Positions 31,021 through 42,276 of a DNA stretch of 64,000 bases are shown in pieces (position 1 is the first letter of the stretch; the number at the start of each line of letters is the position of its first letter). The position numbers and the translations under genes were made by a program. The stretch is from Gonocerus acuteangulatus. Taxonomy: Eukaryota > Arthropoda > Insecta > Hemiptera > Coreidae. The notes beneath the pieces were generated by a model. That model ran no database searches, was not told the origin of the DNA, and saw only the letters and a program-made list of their open reading frames with translations. The stretch spans positions 83,232,036 through 83,296,035 of the forward strand of contig OX328126.1 in NCBI GenBank assembly GCA_946811695.1, in the 5' to 3' direction.

Positions 31021-31755
31021 GGTAAACCTGAAGGAGATTGTCCTCAACACCGATTTTCTTCAAACTTTGCACTATAACGTATTTTGATGCACTAAACACG
31101 AATCCGTTGAAAAAAATTTCTGTTCTCAATCAGGAAAGAAGTTATTTAAAAAAAAAGTTCACTGTTAGCGGGTTACAAACGACCAAAGGTGCTGTTAGCG
31201 GGTTACAAACGACCAAATTTTCTTCAAAATTTGCATTATAACGTATTTTGATGCACTAAACACGAATCCGTTGAAAAAAAAAGTTGCTCGCAACTAGGAA
31301 AGAAGTTATTAAGCACTAAAGTTCACTGTTATGGAGGTTATAAAAGACGGGGTAAACAGCTTATATGTAAACACGCGCCTGCGCAATAGTCCTTAATGAC
31401 GAAATGTAATTGAAATTTAGACTCACCTTGTGGTAGCTGACTTGGTCGTAAACTGTCGCTTTTGGGCATACGTGCTATGCGTTTCCGCTCGCTCCGCTAC
31501 GCTCCGCTCGCTCAAGAAAACATCAAAACCCCTAGTCAATCCAACTCGCAGAAATGAAAAGAATTCTATGGCCCAAAAGTCGTCCAAGGCAGTCTTCCCT
31601 AACCTTCATAACAGTGAACTTTTTTTTAAAATAACTTCTTTCCTGATTGAGAACAGAAATTTTTTTCAACGGATTCGTGTTTAGTGCATCAAAATACGTT
31701 ATAGTGCAAAGTTTGAAGAAAATCGGTGTTGAGGACAATCTCCTTCAGGTTTACC
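31021..31755. mobile_element. MITE with 147-bp terminal inverted repeats and 8-bp target duplication
   Basis: Arms 31021-31167 and 31609-31755 are complementary with essentially no mismatch, starting GGTAAACCTGAAGG. TCATATTG flanks both sides (31013-31020 and 31756-31763). An inner direct repeat (GTTAGCGGGTTACAAACGACC, twice at 31166-31215) and a partial third copy of the arm (about 31208-31335) lie next to the left arm. The centre holds a GC-rich run CGCTCCGCTACGCTCCGCTC. An 8-bp duplication fits hAT- or P-type transposition; the end sequence does not decide it. No transposase. Confidence 0.85.
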
Positions 31756-31763
31756 TCATATTG

Positions 31764-32338
31764 AAACAACAAATAAATTAAATTGTTTATTTCCATTAAA
31801 TCAATTTATTTCTATTTTTAACACTATTTCAAGGCTGATTTTTTAAATTAAATTTTGCAAAGGTGTAAGTAACCTTCACTTGATACCTACTGAGATGATT
31901 TTTTTTCTCTTATTTCAAATCTTAGCTGTTCAATCTTAAATCTTTCACAGCATTTGTTAATTAATTATTCTTTCTGTGATAAGGTTTAATAAAATCATAT
32001 TGAACACTTAATTATTTTATTTATTAAGTGAATACATACAATCATTAGGACTCATATTTTACATTATCATTTCTTAATGTCCTTTATTTCACATAATTCA
32101 CAATACATGCTTCAATTATCACATTTCACTATTGATCAACCACTAGTTTTCAATTATTTCTTCACAAATTCTACAGAACAACTTAATTTATTCCAGCTTC
32201 TTGATCCACATTGTTTACATGGCAGGTAACCTCCCTACTGGTCTCCCGCTTGCCAGCTTCCAGCGAGGTAGGCACTCCCGCGCTTTCTCAATCAAGAGCT
32301 GGTCTTTCTCACGCCTGTGACGTCACCGTGTATTCTTC
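31764..32338. other. AT-rich sequence, then 5' leader of the BEL element
   Basis: 31764-32220 shows nothing recognisable. From about 32222 base composition rises sharply (CTCCCTACTGGTCTCCCGC), which probably marks the start of the retrotransposon leader. No copy of the LTR seen at 36737 is present here, so the 5' LTR is absent or unrelated. Confidence 0.4.
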
Positions 32339-32623
32339 TTGTGGCGTCTCACAGTGCTAGCTTGTTCTTTTTCATTCAGATTTCTCTTGTGTTATATTGC
32401 TTTAATTCATTTCTATATGTGTTTGAGCATTATTCAATTATTTCATGTGATTTATCTCATTTTCTATTTTGTATTTTTCTTATTGCTGACATTTTGGGCT
32501 GCTGTTCAATTTCTCTTGTATCTCCTCTCCCTTTATCGGTCAGCTTTGTCTTCTCACCTCCCGCCCGGTAGGTTGCTTATTTTGTCATCCTTTCTTCCAT
32601 TTGATTTATTTGACAAAAACACC

Positions 32624-34978
32624 ATGTCTGATAAATTGGCGTTATCATTAGAACGCCGGCTACGCAGTTTAGCCCGTAGCATCACCGGCATCATCAACAC
32701 ATTGAAGGCCACCGCGGATGATGATGTCCACCTCCTTGAGGCGTCTCTTGACACAGCGCGCTCATTCTGGAAGCTGTACCAGGAATCCTTTCTACAGCGC
32801 GAGGAACTATCCGGCGAACCCGAAGTGAGCCCTTTTCCCGCCGAATCATGGAATGCACAGTTTCTTTTGTTTCAAACCGAGATGATCACCCATGAGGCCA
32901 AACTCCTTAGGCTCAAAGACGCAGCATGCAGAGCCGCTAGAGTTTGTGAAGCGTTACCACAGCCTGACGACCTTCCAAATGCTACCTGCAACGGAGGCCA
33001 CACCCGTCTGAAGCTTCCCAGGATTCCTATTCCTTTCTTCTCAGGCGACATTCTCAAATGGACACATTTTCGAGACACCTTCGCCTCTATGGTGCACGAT
33101 GATCCTGGCTTGTCTAATGTAGAGAAGTTCCACTATTTATTAGAAGCATTGAAGGGAGAAGCCGCTGCTCTCATATCCCGCTTTCCTGTTGAAGACAACT
33201 CCTACGTCCAGGCTTGGGAAAAGGTGCTCAAAACCTATGACAATCCCCGAATTTTAGCCAGTCTTCTAATTCATCGTATAGTGGACTGTGAAATCAAGAC
33301 GAACCGGAGTAAACTACAACGGTACGATGAGTTCCTCACTGATGTCGCAGACAGCATAGACTCATTCCGTTCCTTAAAACTAGAACACCCTGAGGAGTTT
33401 CTTCTATCTTCGCTTGCTTTACGAGCCTTAGACGCCGACACTCGAAAGGACTTCGAGATAGACATCAAATCGGCCAAAAGTTTCCCCACTGCTGATGATG
33501 TCATCAACTTCGTGCGGGAACGCAGGACAGCCTTAATGATGTCGTTCCGTGCATCGACCACGTCTTCAGCCAGTTGTAGTTCTACAAGGAAATCTTCTAC
33601 CAGTCCTCGTTACCCCAATAGAAGAGCCACCATATACAATCCTGTCTCTCTTCACGCCAGTTACGCCGACACAAGATGCAAAGATGGCTGTCAAGATGTA
33701 ACTTCAGGCGGTGAATCTAGTTCTCAGAATCTCAGTAAGCCTCCTGCTCTGAAACAAATCATTAGATGTCCCTCTTGCCAAGAAGCGCACTATTCAGGTC
33801 TTTGTCCAAGGTTTCAAGATCTTCCGCCCAGCAAGAGAGCAGAGCTTGCTAAGTCTCTTCATGTTTGTTTTAATTGCTTGAGAACAGGCCACGGGGTAAC
33901 TCGTTGCTCCTCCAAATTTAGGTGCAGACATTGCAAGGGTAAACACCACACCCTCATTCACTCCATGACCAGGAGTGTGGCAGAGGCCAATGATGAGAAC
34001 CGCGACCAGACAGAGCCTGAAATCTTCACAGGATTTGGATCGACTCGTCAATTTATCAACCCGAACAATGGTACGGTTATGCTTGGGACCGCCAAGGCCC
34101 TCGTGATGAGTGATAACGGAGATTTTCAAATGGCGAGGGCAGTTCTCGACTCCGGAAGCCAGCACACTTTCATAACTACATCTCTTGCAAACAAACTTAT
34201 GTCGAGGAGTATTCCATTCAAGGGCTCCATTACTAGCCTCGGTGAGTCTGCTTTCCCAAAATCACAGCTTAGAGGCTCCATCAAATGTGATATCCAATCT
34301 TCTCGAGGCAATCACGAATTCCAGGTAAAACCCATCGTTATTGATCGAATAACGTCTGTACTTCCAGGTCGCCGCATACCTCTGAGCATCGCCGAAAAAT
34401 TCCGCCACCTACCCCTGGCCGATCACGATTTTTGCTGTCCTGGACCAGTGGATCTTCTGATTGGAGGCGACATCCACTCTCGAGTCATCACGGGAGCTCC
34501 TTACCACTCCGCAGTTGAGGATTTGTACTTAACTCCCACAGTATTTGGTCTCGTCATGTCGGGATCTCTGAACGAGGCTCCATCCAACTCCAGCGTCTCA
34601 TTCTTTACGAAATCCCAGCTCAATGTAGAAAACCAACATTGGGACATTGAAGAGCCTGTATCTACAAATAGGAGCAACCCTCAAGACAAATTCTGTAAGG
34701 ATCATTCTCCTCGCAACCACTCGCGCTCCTCCGATAGCAGATACATCGTCAGACGTCCTTTTAAGAAACACATCTCCGAGACAGAGCAAAACAGAGACAT
34801 GGTTTTCCGACGATTCTACGCCCTCAAGCAAAAACTTTCAGACAAATACTCTGAATTTATGACAGAGTACCAGAAGTTATGGAACATGTCACCAGCAATG
34901 AAAGGGTCCCCTCCTCATACCCCACCACGGTACGTGGTACGACGGCGCAACAGGCCGAAAGCCTTGAGTGGTTTTTGA
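32624..34978 (+). pseudogene. BEL/Pao retrotransposon gag-protease, RT truncated
   Basis: The frame is open from 32339, but ATG at 32624 (ACCATGTC context, MSDKLALSLERRL) is the likely start, giving 784 residues. Order: helical gag N-terminus; DUF1759 gag region with PFFSGDILKWTHFRDTF (about 33025-33075); zinc knuckles CFNCLRTGHGVTRC (about 33867-33908) and CRHCKGKHH; retroviral-type aspartic protease with the catalytic DSG (DSGSQHTFI, about 34148); and the LLIGGDIHS motif of the Pao protease region. After the run-up to the RT domain (FRRFYALKQKLSDKYSEFM) the frame ends at 34978. Base composition is far more GC-rich than the surroundings. Gag and protease look intact; RT does not. Confidence 0.85.
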
Positions 34979-36371
34979 CGGCTCATCTCAGTCTTCCATT
35001 CAAAGCTTCAACGATACCCTTCAGGTCCTAGTCTGCAAGGCGAATAGTACCACCCATAGTACATACTTTTCAACGAACCTGATAAGACACCCAAGGCCTA
35101 CGCTCCACTCTCACCATTCCTTGATGAACGACGAGTTCTCAGGGTGGGCGGAAGGCTACATAACGCTCCAATTGAGTCATCGAGCAAGCATCCTATTTTG
35201 CTTCCTTATAATTCCTGGCTAGCCCGACTTATTATTGCGCATACACACAACAACCATTTTCACGCTGGGCCAACGCTCACCTTGTCTCTTCTTAGGGCAA
35301 AGTATTGGATTCCCAGAGCTCCCAAACTCGTAAGTAGTTGTATCAAGCGCTGCTCGCATTGCCGCATACTAAGGGCGAAACCCATCACACCGTACATCCC
35401 TGCCTAACGACAGATTCAACCAGTTCCGGGCATTTACTGAAATTGGAGTGGACTACGCAGGACCCTTCCTGATCAAGGAATCGCGGCTCCGGACTTCGGC
35501 TACCGGCAAAGCATACTTGTCTGTATTCGAATGCCTGGCGACCAAAGCACTACACTTGGAGCTGGTCCCTTCACTAACTACCAGCTCGTTTCTCTCAGCC
35601 CTTGAGCGATTCATGGCGCGTCGGGGCACTCCTGCCGTGATCTGGTCCGATCACGGCACCAATTTCGTCGGAGTTTCAAGATTTCTCAAGGATGTATACA
35701 AGTTTCAAATTGAGGTTTCCGACACCATCACCAACTCACTCGCCCCCAAAGGCGTCCGATGGAAGTTCATTCCACCGCGTGCTCCACACTTCGGCGGTCT
35801 CTGGGAAGCTGCAGTGAAGTCGACGAAAACTCTCTTAGATGGATACCTAGAGAAGCAGCCATACCATTACGACGAGCTGGTCACGGCCTTAACAAAGATA
35901 GAAGGTCTTTTAAATTCCCGTCCCTTATGCCCTCTCAATGAAGACGTGGAAGACTATGACTTTCTTACTCCCGGCCACTTTTTGATAGGCTCCGCCTTAT
36001 GTACTCTCCCCGAACCTGCTTCATCGAACCAAGTTTTAAGTTCCCACCCTTCGAAATGGCAAACCATGCAATTACAAATAGCTCGAATCTGGAATCGTTG
36101 GCGCAGAGAGTACTTGCACACGCTTCAACAAAGGGTGAAATGGACTCGTAAGGTCCCCAATATGAAGGTAGGTGATCTCTTGATACTAATCGAGAAACGG
36201 TCCTTGCTTGGACAGTGGCCAGTCGCTAGGATTGTAGAGACTCATCCTGGACGTGATGGCACGATCCCCACTGTTATCGTGCGTACACCATCCGGCGGCA
36301 TCCTCACCAGAGCTGTAACTTCCCTAGCTCCATTGTTCTCCTCCGAGATGGGTGATCCCTCAGAGAGTTAG
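34979..36371 (+). pseudogene. BEL/Pao integrase and C-terminal domain after RT/RNase H deletion
   Basis: Just after the gag-pro stop, another frame shows VFDGSSQSSIQSFNDTL, the first RT block. Then the RT core and RNase H are missing and the frame resumes near 35090 in the integrase. The zinc-binding H-H-C-C (HTHNNHFHAG ... CIKRCSHC, about 35238-35365) is present. The catalytic core has D in MDYAGPF (35448), D in WSDHGTNF (about 35643) and E in GGLWEAAV (about 35800). A DUF5641-like tail (KVGDLLILIE, LGQWPVARI) ends at the 36371 stop. Only two small frameshifts are needed between 35000 and 35450. The element could not reverse transcribe itself. Confidence 0.85.
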
Positions 36372-36515
36372 ATACTATATTATATTGTTTATTTGTTGTA
36401 TATTTCCCTTTCTATTTCCTTTTTCTCCAGATGGAATTGCATGTAGTTTTTTTTTCTTTTATCATCCCTTTGTCTATGTCTAGTTGACCCTTATTCGCTC
36501 TTCTCTTGAAGGCAT

Positions 36516-36579
<64 letters not shown>

Positions 36580-36736
36580 ATTTCTTACCTTTCTTGTCAA
36601 GTTGACTAACTTATTTATTTACATTGTCATATTTTTTTTTTCTTTTCTTTAAATCATTACGTTGGGTGAAGCTCACCAAATTACAAATGAATTTTTTCTT
36701 CTTTTAAATTATTACGAATAATTCAGGTGGGCGGTT
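36372..36736 (+). other. BEL 3' untranslated region with (TA)n
   Basis: Non-coding, containing a pure TA tract at about 36518-36576 that lacks HINE flanks and so is an independent microsatellite. A purine-rich GGTGGGCGG just before the LTR may be the remnant of the polypurine tract. Confidence 0.5.
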
Positions 36737-37349
36737 TGTTTAGGGTTGCCACCCTAAAGATGCTTTTCTTGTTTTCAACTCTGCCAACAGTGGCGCCGTC
36801 TACCTCACCGGGGCGAACTACCCCCGGTCAAGTCGACACAGACGAAGTCCACCCCGCTCTAAGACAGCGTGTACAGTCAAGAATCCATCTCGCTACACAG
36901 CGTGAAAAGTAATTTGGTTCGTTTTCACCGGCTTCAATACGCCATGGCCGAGTAGTCACCTAAAACCACCGGGCAGCGGAGGAGCAAAGACATGCAGCTG
37001 ACCATAAATGAGGAAACAGGGAGAGAGAGATACACCCCTTCTATCCAACAAGGCACCATCAACAGGTACCTATTTAATGTAATTTCATGGATCTCCAGCA
37101 GCCCATCTTCATCACCTCTTCATCAGCTCATCATTATTTCAATTCATCAGTCCCACAACTTTCAAAATTTCATTAATATACTAACCAACATTTGTTTCTG
37201 ATTTTGGCAATCCCCCCCACTCTTCATTTGTATTCAATAAATATAAATTATCAACTCATTATTTATACAGTCCACTTATTTATCCAGCCCCACAAAATAT
37301 TACTTCCACATCATACCATATAAAAAATGGTGGTGTGGCACTCCTTTTT

Positions 37350-37352
<3 letters not shown>
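36737..37352 (+). repeat. putative 3' LTR of the BEL/Pao element
   Basis: Begins TGTTTAGGG and ends TTTTTACA, the TG...CA form. The first 22 bp make a hairpin (TTTAGGGT/ACCCTAAA). It is about 616 bp and almost identical to the solo copy at 22452-23062. Position after the integrase supports the call. A TGGCGCC word near 36791 resembles a primer-binding site, which would instead suggest the block includes leader sequence. Confidence 0.6.
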
Positions 37353-37398
<46 letters not shown>

Positions 37399-37405
37399 TC
37401 TATAT

Positions 37406-37476
<71 letters not shown>

Positions 37477-37611
37477 CAAATTTGAACCACCTATATTTTC
37501 GTGATCTATGGTCTGAAACGAGAATGTTTCTAGTCGGCACTTCTGGATTGCGTCATGAGGTCAACCTCATAAGCGGGTTCTCCCTATGGAGTTAGGGAGT
37601 AACCGCGCTAA
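37353..37611 (-). mobile_element. HINE-1 (subfamily b) 5' end with long (TA)n
   Basis: On the minus strand the 5' end starts at about 37611 (TTAGCGCGGTTACTCCC) and runs to an impure TA/TACA tract at 37353-37475. The rest is missing; the TA tract abuts the LTR end. Confidence 0.7.
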
Positions 37612-38378
37612 GAGAACCGTCTGAATAAACGAAATCAATTACTTCAAAGTTTAAGCACTTATTTCTCTGATTGACATCACCTAATCAAAAATTGTTTTAG
37701 AACCTTTTTTATAGAGAATTTATAAAGCTTTCAAATAATTTCTATCCACTTATCACGATTTCCAACCGTGTTCGAGATATTAATGAAATTATATATATCT
37801 ATAAGTTCCCAAAACTGTTCATGTCTGCTCATAAAATATTTTATTCTAACCCTTCCTTAACTCCAAAAGTTTTACATGCTAGCTTTAATGAAATTCAAAC
37901 ATGCAAAAAATGTTTCAACTGAATCCCATGATTCTAAGTAACCAAACCAAAAACTTGATTTAACAACTTTTTTCCGATTTTCTCAGAAACAGTTAAAGCT
38001 ATCGCCTTAAAAATGATTTCATTCGTTTTACTAGCCCAAGAAGCCTATAAAACGAGTACTTACAAGCACATGAACTCAAAAAAGTAAGCGTTGCGATTTT
38101 TTTTGCACGAATTTCACCCCAAACGCCTTCTTCCACTGGGCGGATTTTGCTGGTTAACGACCTTTCAAATTGGACGACAGATTTTTGTACCAAATTCGGA
38201 CCATTAGGGTAGCCAGGAATGAGAGAACAGACAAATATATAATTTGAACCACCGTTATTTTCTGTCTCTAGGGGTTCTGAAACGCGAAATTTTCTAGTCG
38301 GCACTTCCGGATCTTTTCATGAGATCAACCTTATAAGCGAGGTTCCTCCCTATGGGGGAGGGAGGAACCGCGCTAAAA
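37612..38378 (-). mobile_element. HINE-1 copy, minus orientation, (TA)n almost lost
   Basis: The 5' end is at about 38378 with hairpin CCTCCCC/GGGGGAGG-type arms. The TA tract is reduced to ATATATAAT (38234-38244), then core and body down to about 37612. It shows that the microsatellite can shrink to near zero. Confidence 0.7.
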
Positions 38379-38586
38379 GAGTACATACAAGCTTATGAAC
38401 TCAGAAACGTAAGCGTTACGATTTTTTTTTGCGCGAATTTTGCCCCTAACGCCATCTTCCAGTGGGCGGATTTTGCTGGTTAACGAACTTGACCTTTCAA
38501 ATTAGACGAAAGATTGTTGTACCAAATTTCATCAAAATCGGACCATTACTTTCTGAGCTATGCCGCGAACAGACAAATATATATAT
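38379..38586 (-). repeat. HINE-1 core fragment
   Basis: AAACGTAAGCGTTACG to GCGAACAGACAAATATATAT on the minus strand. It ends where the GTCCCGTAAATG repeat begins. Confidence 0.6.
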
Positions 38587-39130
38587 GTCCCGTAAATGTC
38601 TAGTCGTATTATGGGAGATGATAGAGGACCTTTGGGGGAACAAAAAAATATCGTGACGATTTTCCGAATTCTCAAACATAAGGGAGAAAACGTAATTTTA
38701 TTGTTTTTTCGAGACAGACGTGCTTTTTAGAAGAAAAATCGTTGTAGCTTCGTCCCAGGTGGTTCTACTAGAAAGGAAGTGAAACCAATCGAAAACTGAG
38801 TAAAGTTACTATAAGACTAGTTGGGAGTAAACATAAAAATTAATGAATTTATGTATTTCTATCTTACCAAAGATAGCGTTTCTAAAGTTCCTGACTTTTT
38901 CTTGATATTTCTTACGAGGGTTACTCTTCAATGGGCAGGATCTGAGATTTCTGGGTTTCAGAAAAACTTCCTTATTTAACCAGGTTTCCATTCATGTATC
39001 ACAACCTTATGTTATTGAAGAATGTGAACGATTTAGGAACAAAAGTTTTTATAAAAACGCGGATCTGTGAAAAGAAAATTACATTTTTCTCTTCAGTTTA
39101 TTCAAAAAGCTTAAAAGAAATAATTATTTT
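38587..39130 (+). repeat. TGTCCCGTAAATGTCTAGTC repeat family, copy 1
   Basis: About 540 bp similar to 58201-58780 (GATGATAGAGGAC, TAAGGGAGAAAACGT, CTACTAGAAAGG, ACTATAAGACTAGTTGG blocks). Both copies begin right after a HINE (TA)n. They do not contain a long open frame. The family is not identified; a TATA + GGGTGTCCC start resembles some DNA-transposon or LTR ends. Confidence 0.6.
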
Positions 39131-40790
39131 TGTATTTTTTTTTTTTTATTTTTTTTAATTTTTACAATCTGTATACATATGTTTAAATATAATACAATAA
39201 GTAAATATATATCTCATAAACTTGCACAAGGAAGAATAGAGGGGAGAAGGCAGCCATTGCTGACACTTCCTGAGGAATTTAAATATTTTATGAACTGAAA
39301 ATATTTAAGTATTACAGTTGGTCTCTAGGCCACTTTCTTTTCAAGCGTCACGGAGGATTGGAAGGGATCGCATCTGTGGAAAGGGATTGGGATGAAAGGA
39401 TAGCTTGGAATGAAAAGTGGAGAATCGGGTTTTAGCTAATTCAAAGGGAAATTCGAGGTCTCGGTGGATGATATTTTTGTTGACGTAGATGGGAGCATTA
39501 AGGATCCGGCGAAGGACTTTGGACTGGAAGGTTTGGATTCGGTTTATGTTAGAAGGTTTTGCTGTACCCCATAGTTCAATGCCTTATGTCCAAATCGGTT
39601 TAGTAATAGTTTTGTAGGTTGTTAGTTTGTTTTCAGTACTGAGTTTTGATTTGGGACCTATTAGTCATCTAAGTAGGCCGTAGCGTCTGTTTAGTTCTTG
39701 TCGCTTTGTTTTTGTGTGTGCGTTCCAAGTAAGTCTTTTGTCACACTTGGATTCGTTAAGGGTAACAGATGGACACTCACTACCCCGCAGTGTGAATGTG
39801 ACGTGCTTACATTTTTCGGCGTTAACTTTGATTCGCCACTTCTTTAGCCATTGCTCGATTTCTAAGAGATGATTCTGGAGCGCTTCTAAGGCTTGCTGCG
39901 GGTTGGCGGAACATGAAAGCACTGCAGTATCATCTGCAGGCGGGATGAAAGAAAGGATTTTAGGATTAAGTAGTAAGTGATGGGGAGAAAACGCTTGAGC
40001 TTATAAAGGAGGCCCGGATGCCAGACTCGGTCAAAGGCCTGGGCTACATTTAGAAAGACTCCAGTACAGAAGTCCTTACGCTCAAGCGTTGAGGAAATTG
40101 TGTCTACAACTCGGAAAGCTTGTTGAGTGGTAAAGTGGAGTGATCGGAAGCCAAACTGATGAGTTGGAATGATACCAGAGGATTCAACTATGGGAAGGAT
40201 ACATTTGTACAGCAGTTTTTCAAGGATTTTAGAGAGGATGGGTAACAAACTGATTGGGCGGTAGGATGATGTTTCAGTAGCTGGTTTGTTTGGTTTAGGA
40301 ATAAGGATTACAGAGGAGTGTTTCCAGGAGGAAGGGAAGTGAGTGGTTTGCAGTACACTGTTGTATATAAGGATGAGGAACATGATGGCTTTATGAGGGG
40401 AGGTGCCGAAGGATTTTAGCGGTGATAAGGTCAGGACCATGAGACTTATTAAGGGGTAGGTGTTTAATGATGTATTTGACTTCCGATGGGTGAAAGGAAG
40501 GTGGAGGTAAGGACATCGGTAAGGGTTCGGAAAGATAAGTGATTACCTCTTCAGTATGGGAAGGGTTTAACTCTGGGTTCGGAGAAAAGGTTGCTTCTAG
40601 ATGATTGGCAAAGTGGGAAGCTTTTTCTTCGTCACTTCTGGCCCAAGTTCCATCTTCACGTCGGAGTGGAGAGGAGGTAGGTTGAAATTTAAGTATTCTT
40701 TTTGTGGCTTCCCACAGTGAGTGGTAACGGGGCGTTAAAGAAGAAAGATATTCTTCCAGTCGGTGATTGTCTAGTTTAGTCAGTTCGTTT
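39131..40790 (-). pseudogene. LINE NLR-2, ORF2 C-terminal part (pre-RT and RT)
   Basis: The minus-strand frame from 40790 gives the pre-RT segment, then after a frameshift near 40400 the RT: PNKPATETSSYRPISLLPI, FGFRSLHFTTQQ and NVAQAFDRVWH. Internal RT sequence is then deleted, and the catalytic box appears as PADDTA instead of YADD (about 39920-39935). The following ALQNHLLEIEQWLKKW and INAEK-type block (VNAEKCKH) is in another frame and ends in stops. The 3' UTR ends in a T-rich stretch at 39131-39160 (poly(A) on the minus strand). Frameshifts, deletion and the altered box make it dead. Confidence 0.8.
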
Positions 40791-40926
40791 TTAGCGCGGT
40801 TCCTCCCTCTCCCATAGGGAGGAACCCCGCTTATAGGGTTGATACAATGAAACAATCCGGAAGTGCCGACTAGAAAATTTCGCGTTTCAGAACCCCTAGA
40901 GACCGAAAATAACGGTGGTTCAAATT

Positions 40927-40983
<57 letters not shown>

Positions 40984-42194
40984 TTATATATATATATATA
41001 TATATTTGTCTGTTCGCTCTCTAGCTAGAAGAAGAAGGTCAAGTTCGTTAACCAGCAAAATCGGCCTACTGGAAGATGGCGTTTGGGGCGAAATTCGCGC
41101 AAAAAAATCGTAACGCTTACGTTTTTGAGTTCATAAGCTTCTAAGTACTCGTTTTATATGATTCCTGGGCTAGGAAAACGAATGAAACCATTTTCAAGGC
41201 GATAGCTTTAACCGTTTTCGAGAAAATTGGAAAAATATTTTTTGAATACCGTTTTTGGTTTGGGTACTTAGAATCATGGGATTCAGTTGAAACATTTTCT
41301 GCATGTTCTACTTTCATCAAAACTAATATGTTGAAATTTTGGTTACGTTTGGAGTTAAGGAAGGGTTAGAATAAAATATTTTATTAACAGACTTAAAAAG
41401 TTTTGGTAACTTTGTATATTTTCCTTAATATCTCGAAAAAGGTTGAGAATCTTGGGAAACAAAAGAATACCATTAGAAAGCTTACTAAATGCTCTACAAA
41501 AAAGGTTCTGATGAAAGTTTTGATTAGGCGATGTCAATCGGAGAAATAAGTGCTTAAAACATTAAAGTAATTGATTTTGCTTATTCGAACTGTTCTTTTT
41601 GTCTGTTTTTATTCCTTGTTATTTTTTAATTGCTTATAGTTGGATAATGTATTTTACAATATAACAGATTAGGCAAAATAAGAAAAACAATTCATTGTTA
41701 GAAATATAGCTTGCCAAGAGAAAAAGATTCGTTGACGTCTTTTGAATATTTTCAATTGCCTTTATGCTGTTGGTTTTTTTATTTTATTTTTTAATTGATT
41801 TTATCTGTAGAATTATTACTATAGTAAAAGAACACAGGAATGTGTGAAAATATTTGATATTTTCCAATTCATTGAAACGTATGAAATGAAGTATCGGTAG
41901 AAGAGGATTCTAGGGTCTTGCGGACCTGAGCCCAGGTATAGCCATAAAACCCTTTGAACAAAGGCCGAGGAAAATATTATCTGTTTCTATTCTATGCTTT
42001 TCAAATGAGAATAGGGATATGAACAGGAACCGGGGTCTCCCGTGGTCTAATGGCTAGCGCCTTGGATTCATAAGCGGGAGATGGTGGGTTCGATTCCCAA
42101 CCTCCGAAAGGAATTTTATCATCCCACGGCTCGCTGGTGAAATTCCTCGCTACACCCTGGATTTTGGCGCTAATGACCTAGATGTAGATGTGCC

Positions 42195-42230
<36 letters not shown>

Positions 42231-42276
42231 GAACCGCGCTAAGATGACGCAGTTCCTGCGAGTCGGACTTTTTTTT
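40791..42276 (+). mobile_element. HINE-1 reference copy: clean insertion in a LINE frame
   Basis: 5' end: T-run, AGCGCGGTTCC, hairpin CCTCCCT/AGGGAGG, conserved block to CGGTGGTTCAAATTTG, (TA)n (about 40929-41005), then TTTGTCTGTTCGCTC, the core (GTTAACCAGC...GAAATTCGCGC) and an about 900-bp body. A SINE (42029-42226) is nested before the 3' end. 3' end: GGAACCGCGCT (42230-42240), GATGACGCAGTTCCTGCGAGTCGGAC and T-run. Removing 40791-42276 restores the NLR-2 reading frame exactly (AAGCT joined to AAAAACGAACTG), which fixes both borders to within the T-run. Subterminal repeats, 3' mini-hairpin, central microsatellite and T-target all fit a Helentron-derived HINE; no Rep/helicase is encoded. Confidence 0.85.
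42029..42226 (+). mobile_element. tRNA-derived SINE, full length with 30-bp poly(A)
   Basis: Head GGGGTCTCCCGTGGTCTAAT with B-box-like GGTTCGATTCC, body CCACGGCTCGCTGGTGAAATT...TTGGCGCTAATGACC...GTAGATGTGCCGT, then A30 (42197-42226). GGAACC occurs on both flanks, a possible short target duplication, which places the insertion in the HINE-1 3' subterminal repeat. Confidence 0.85.
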
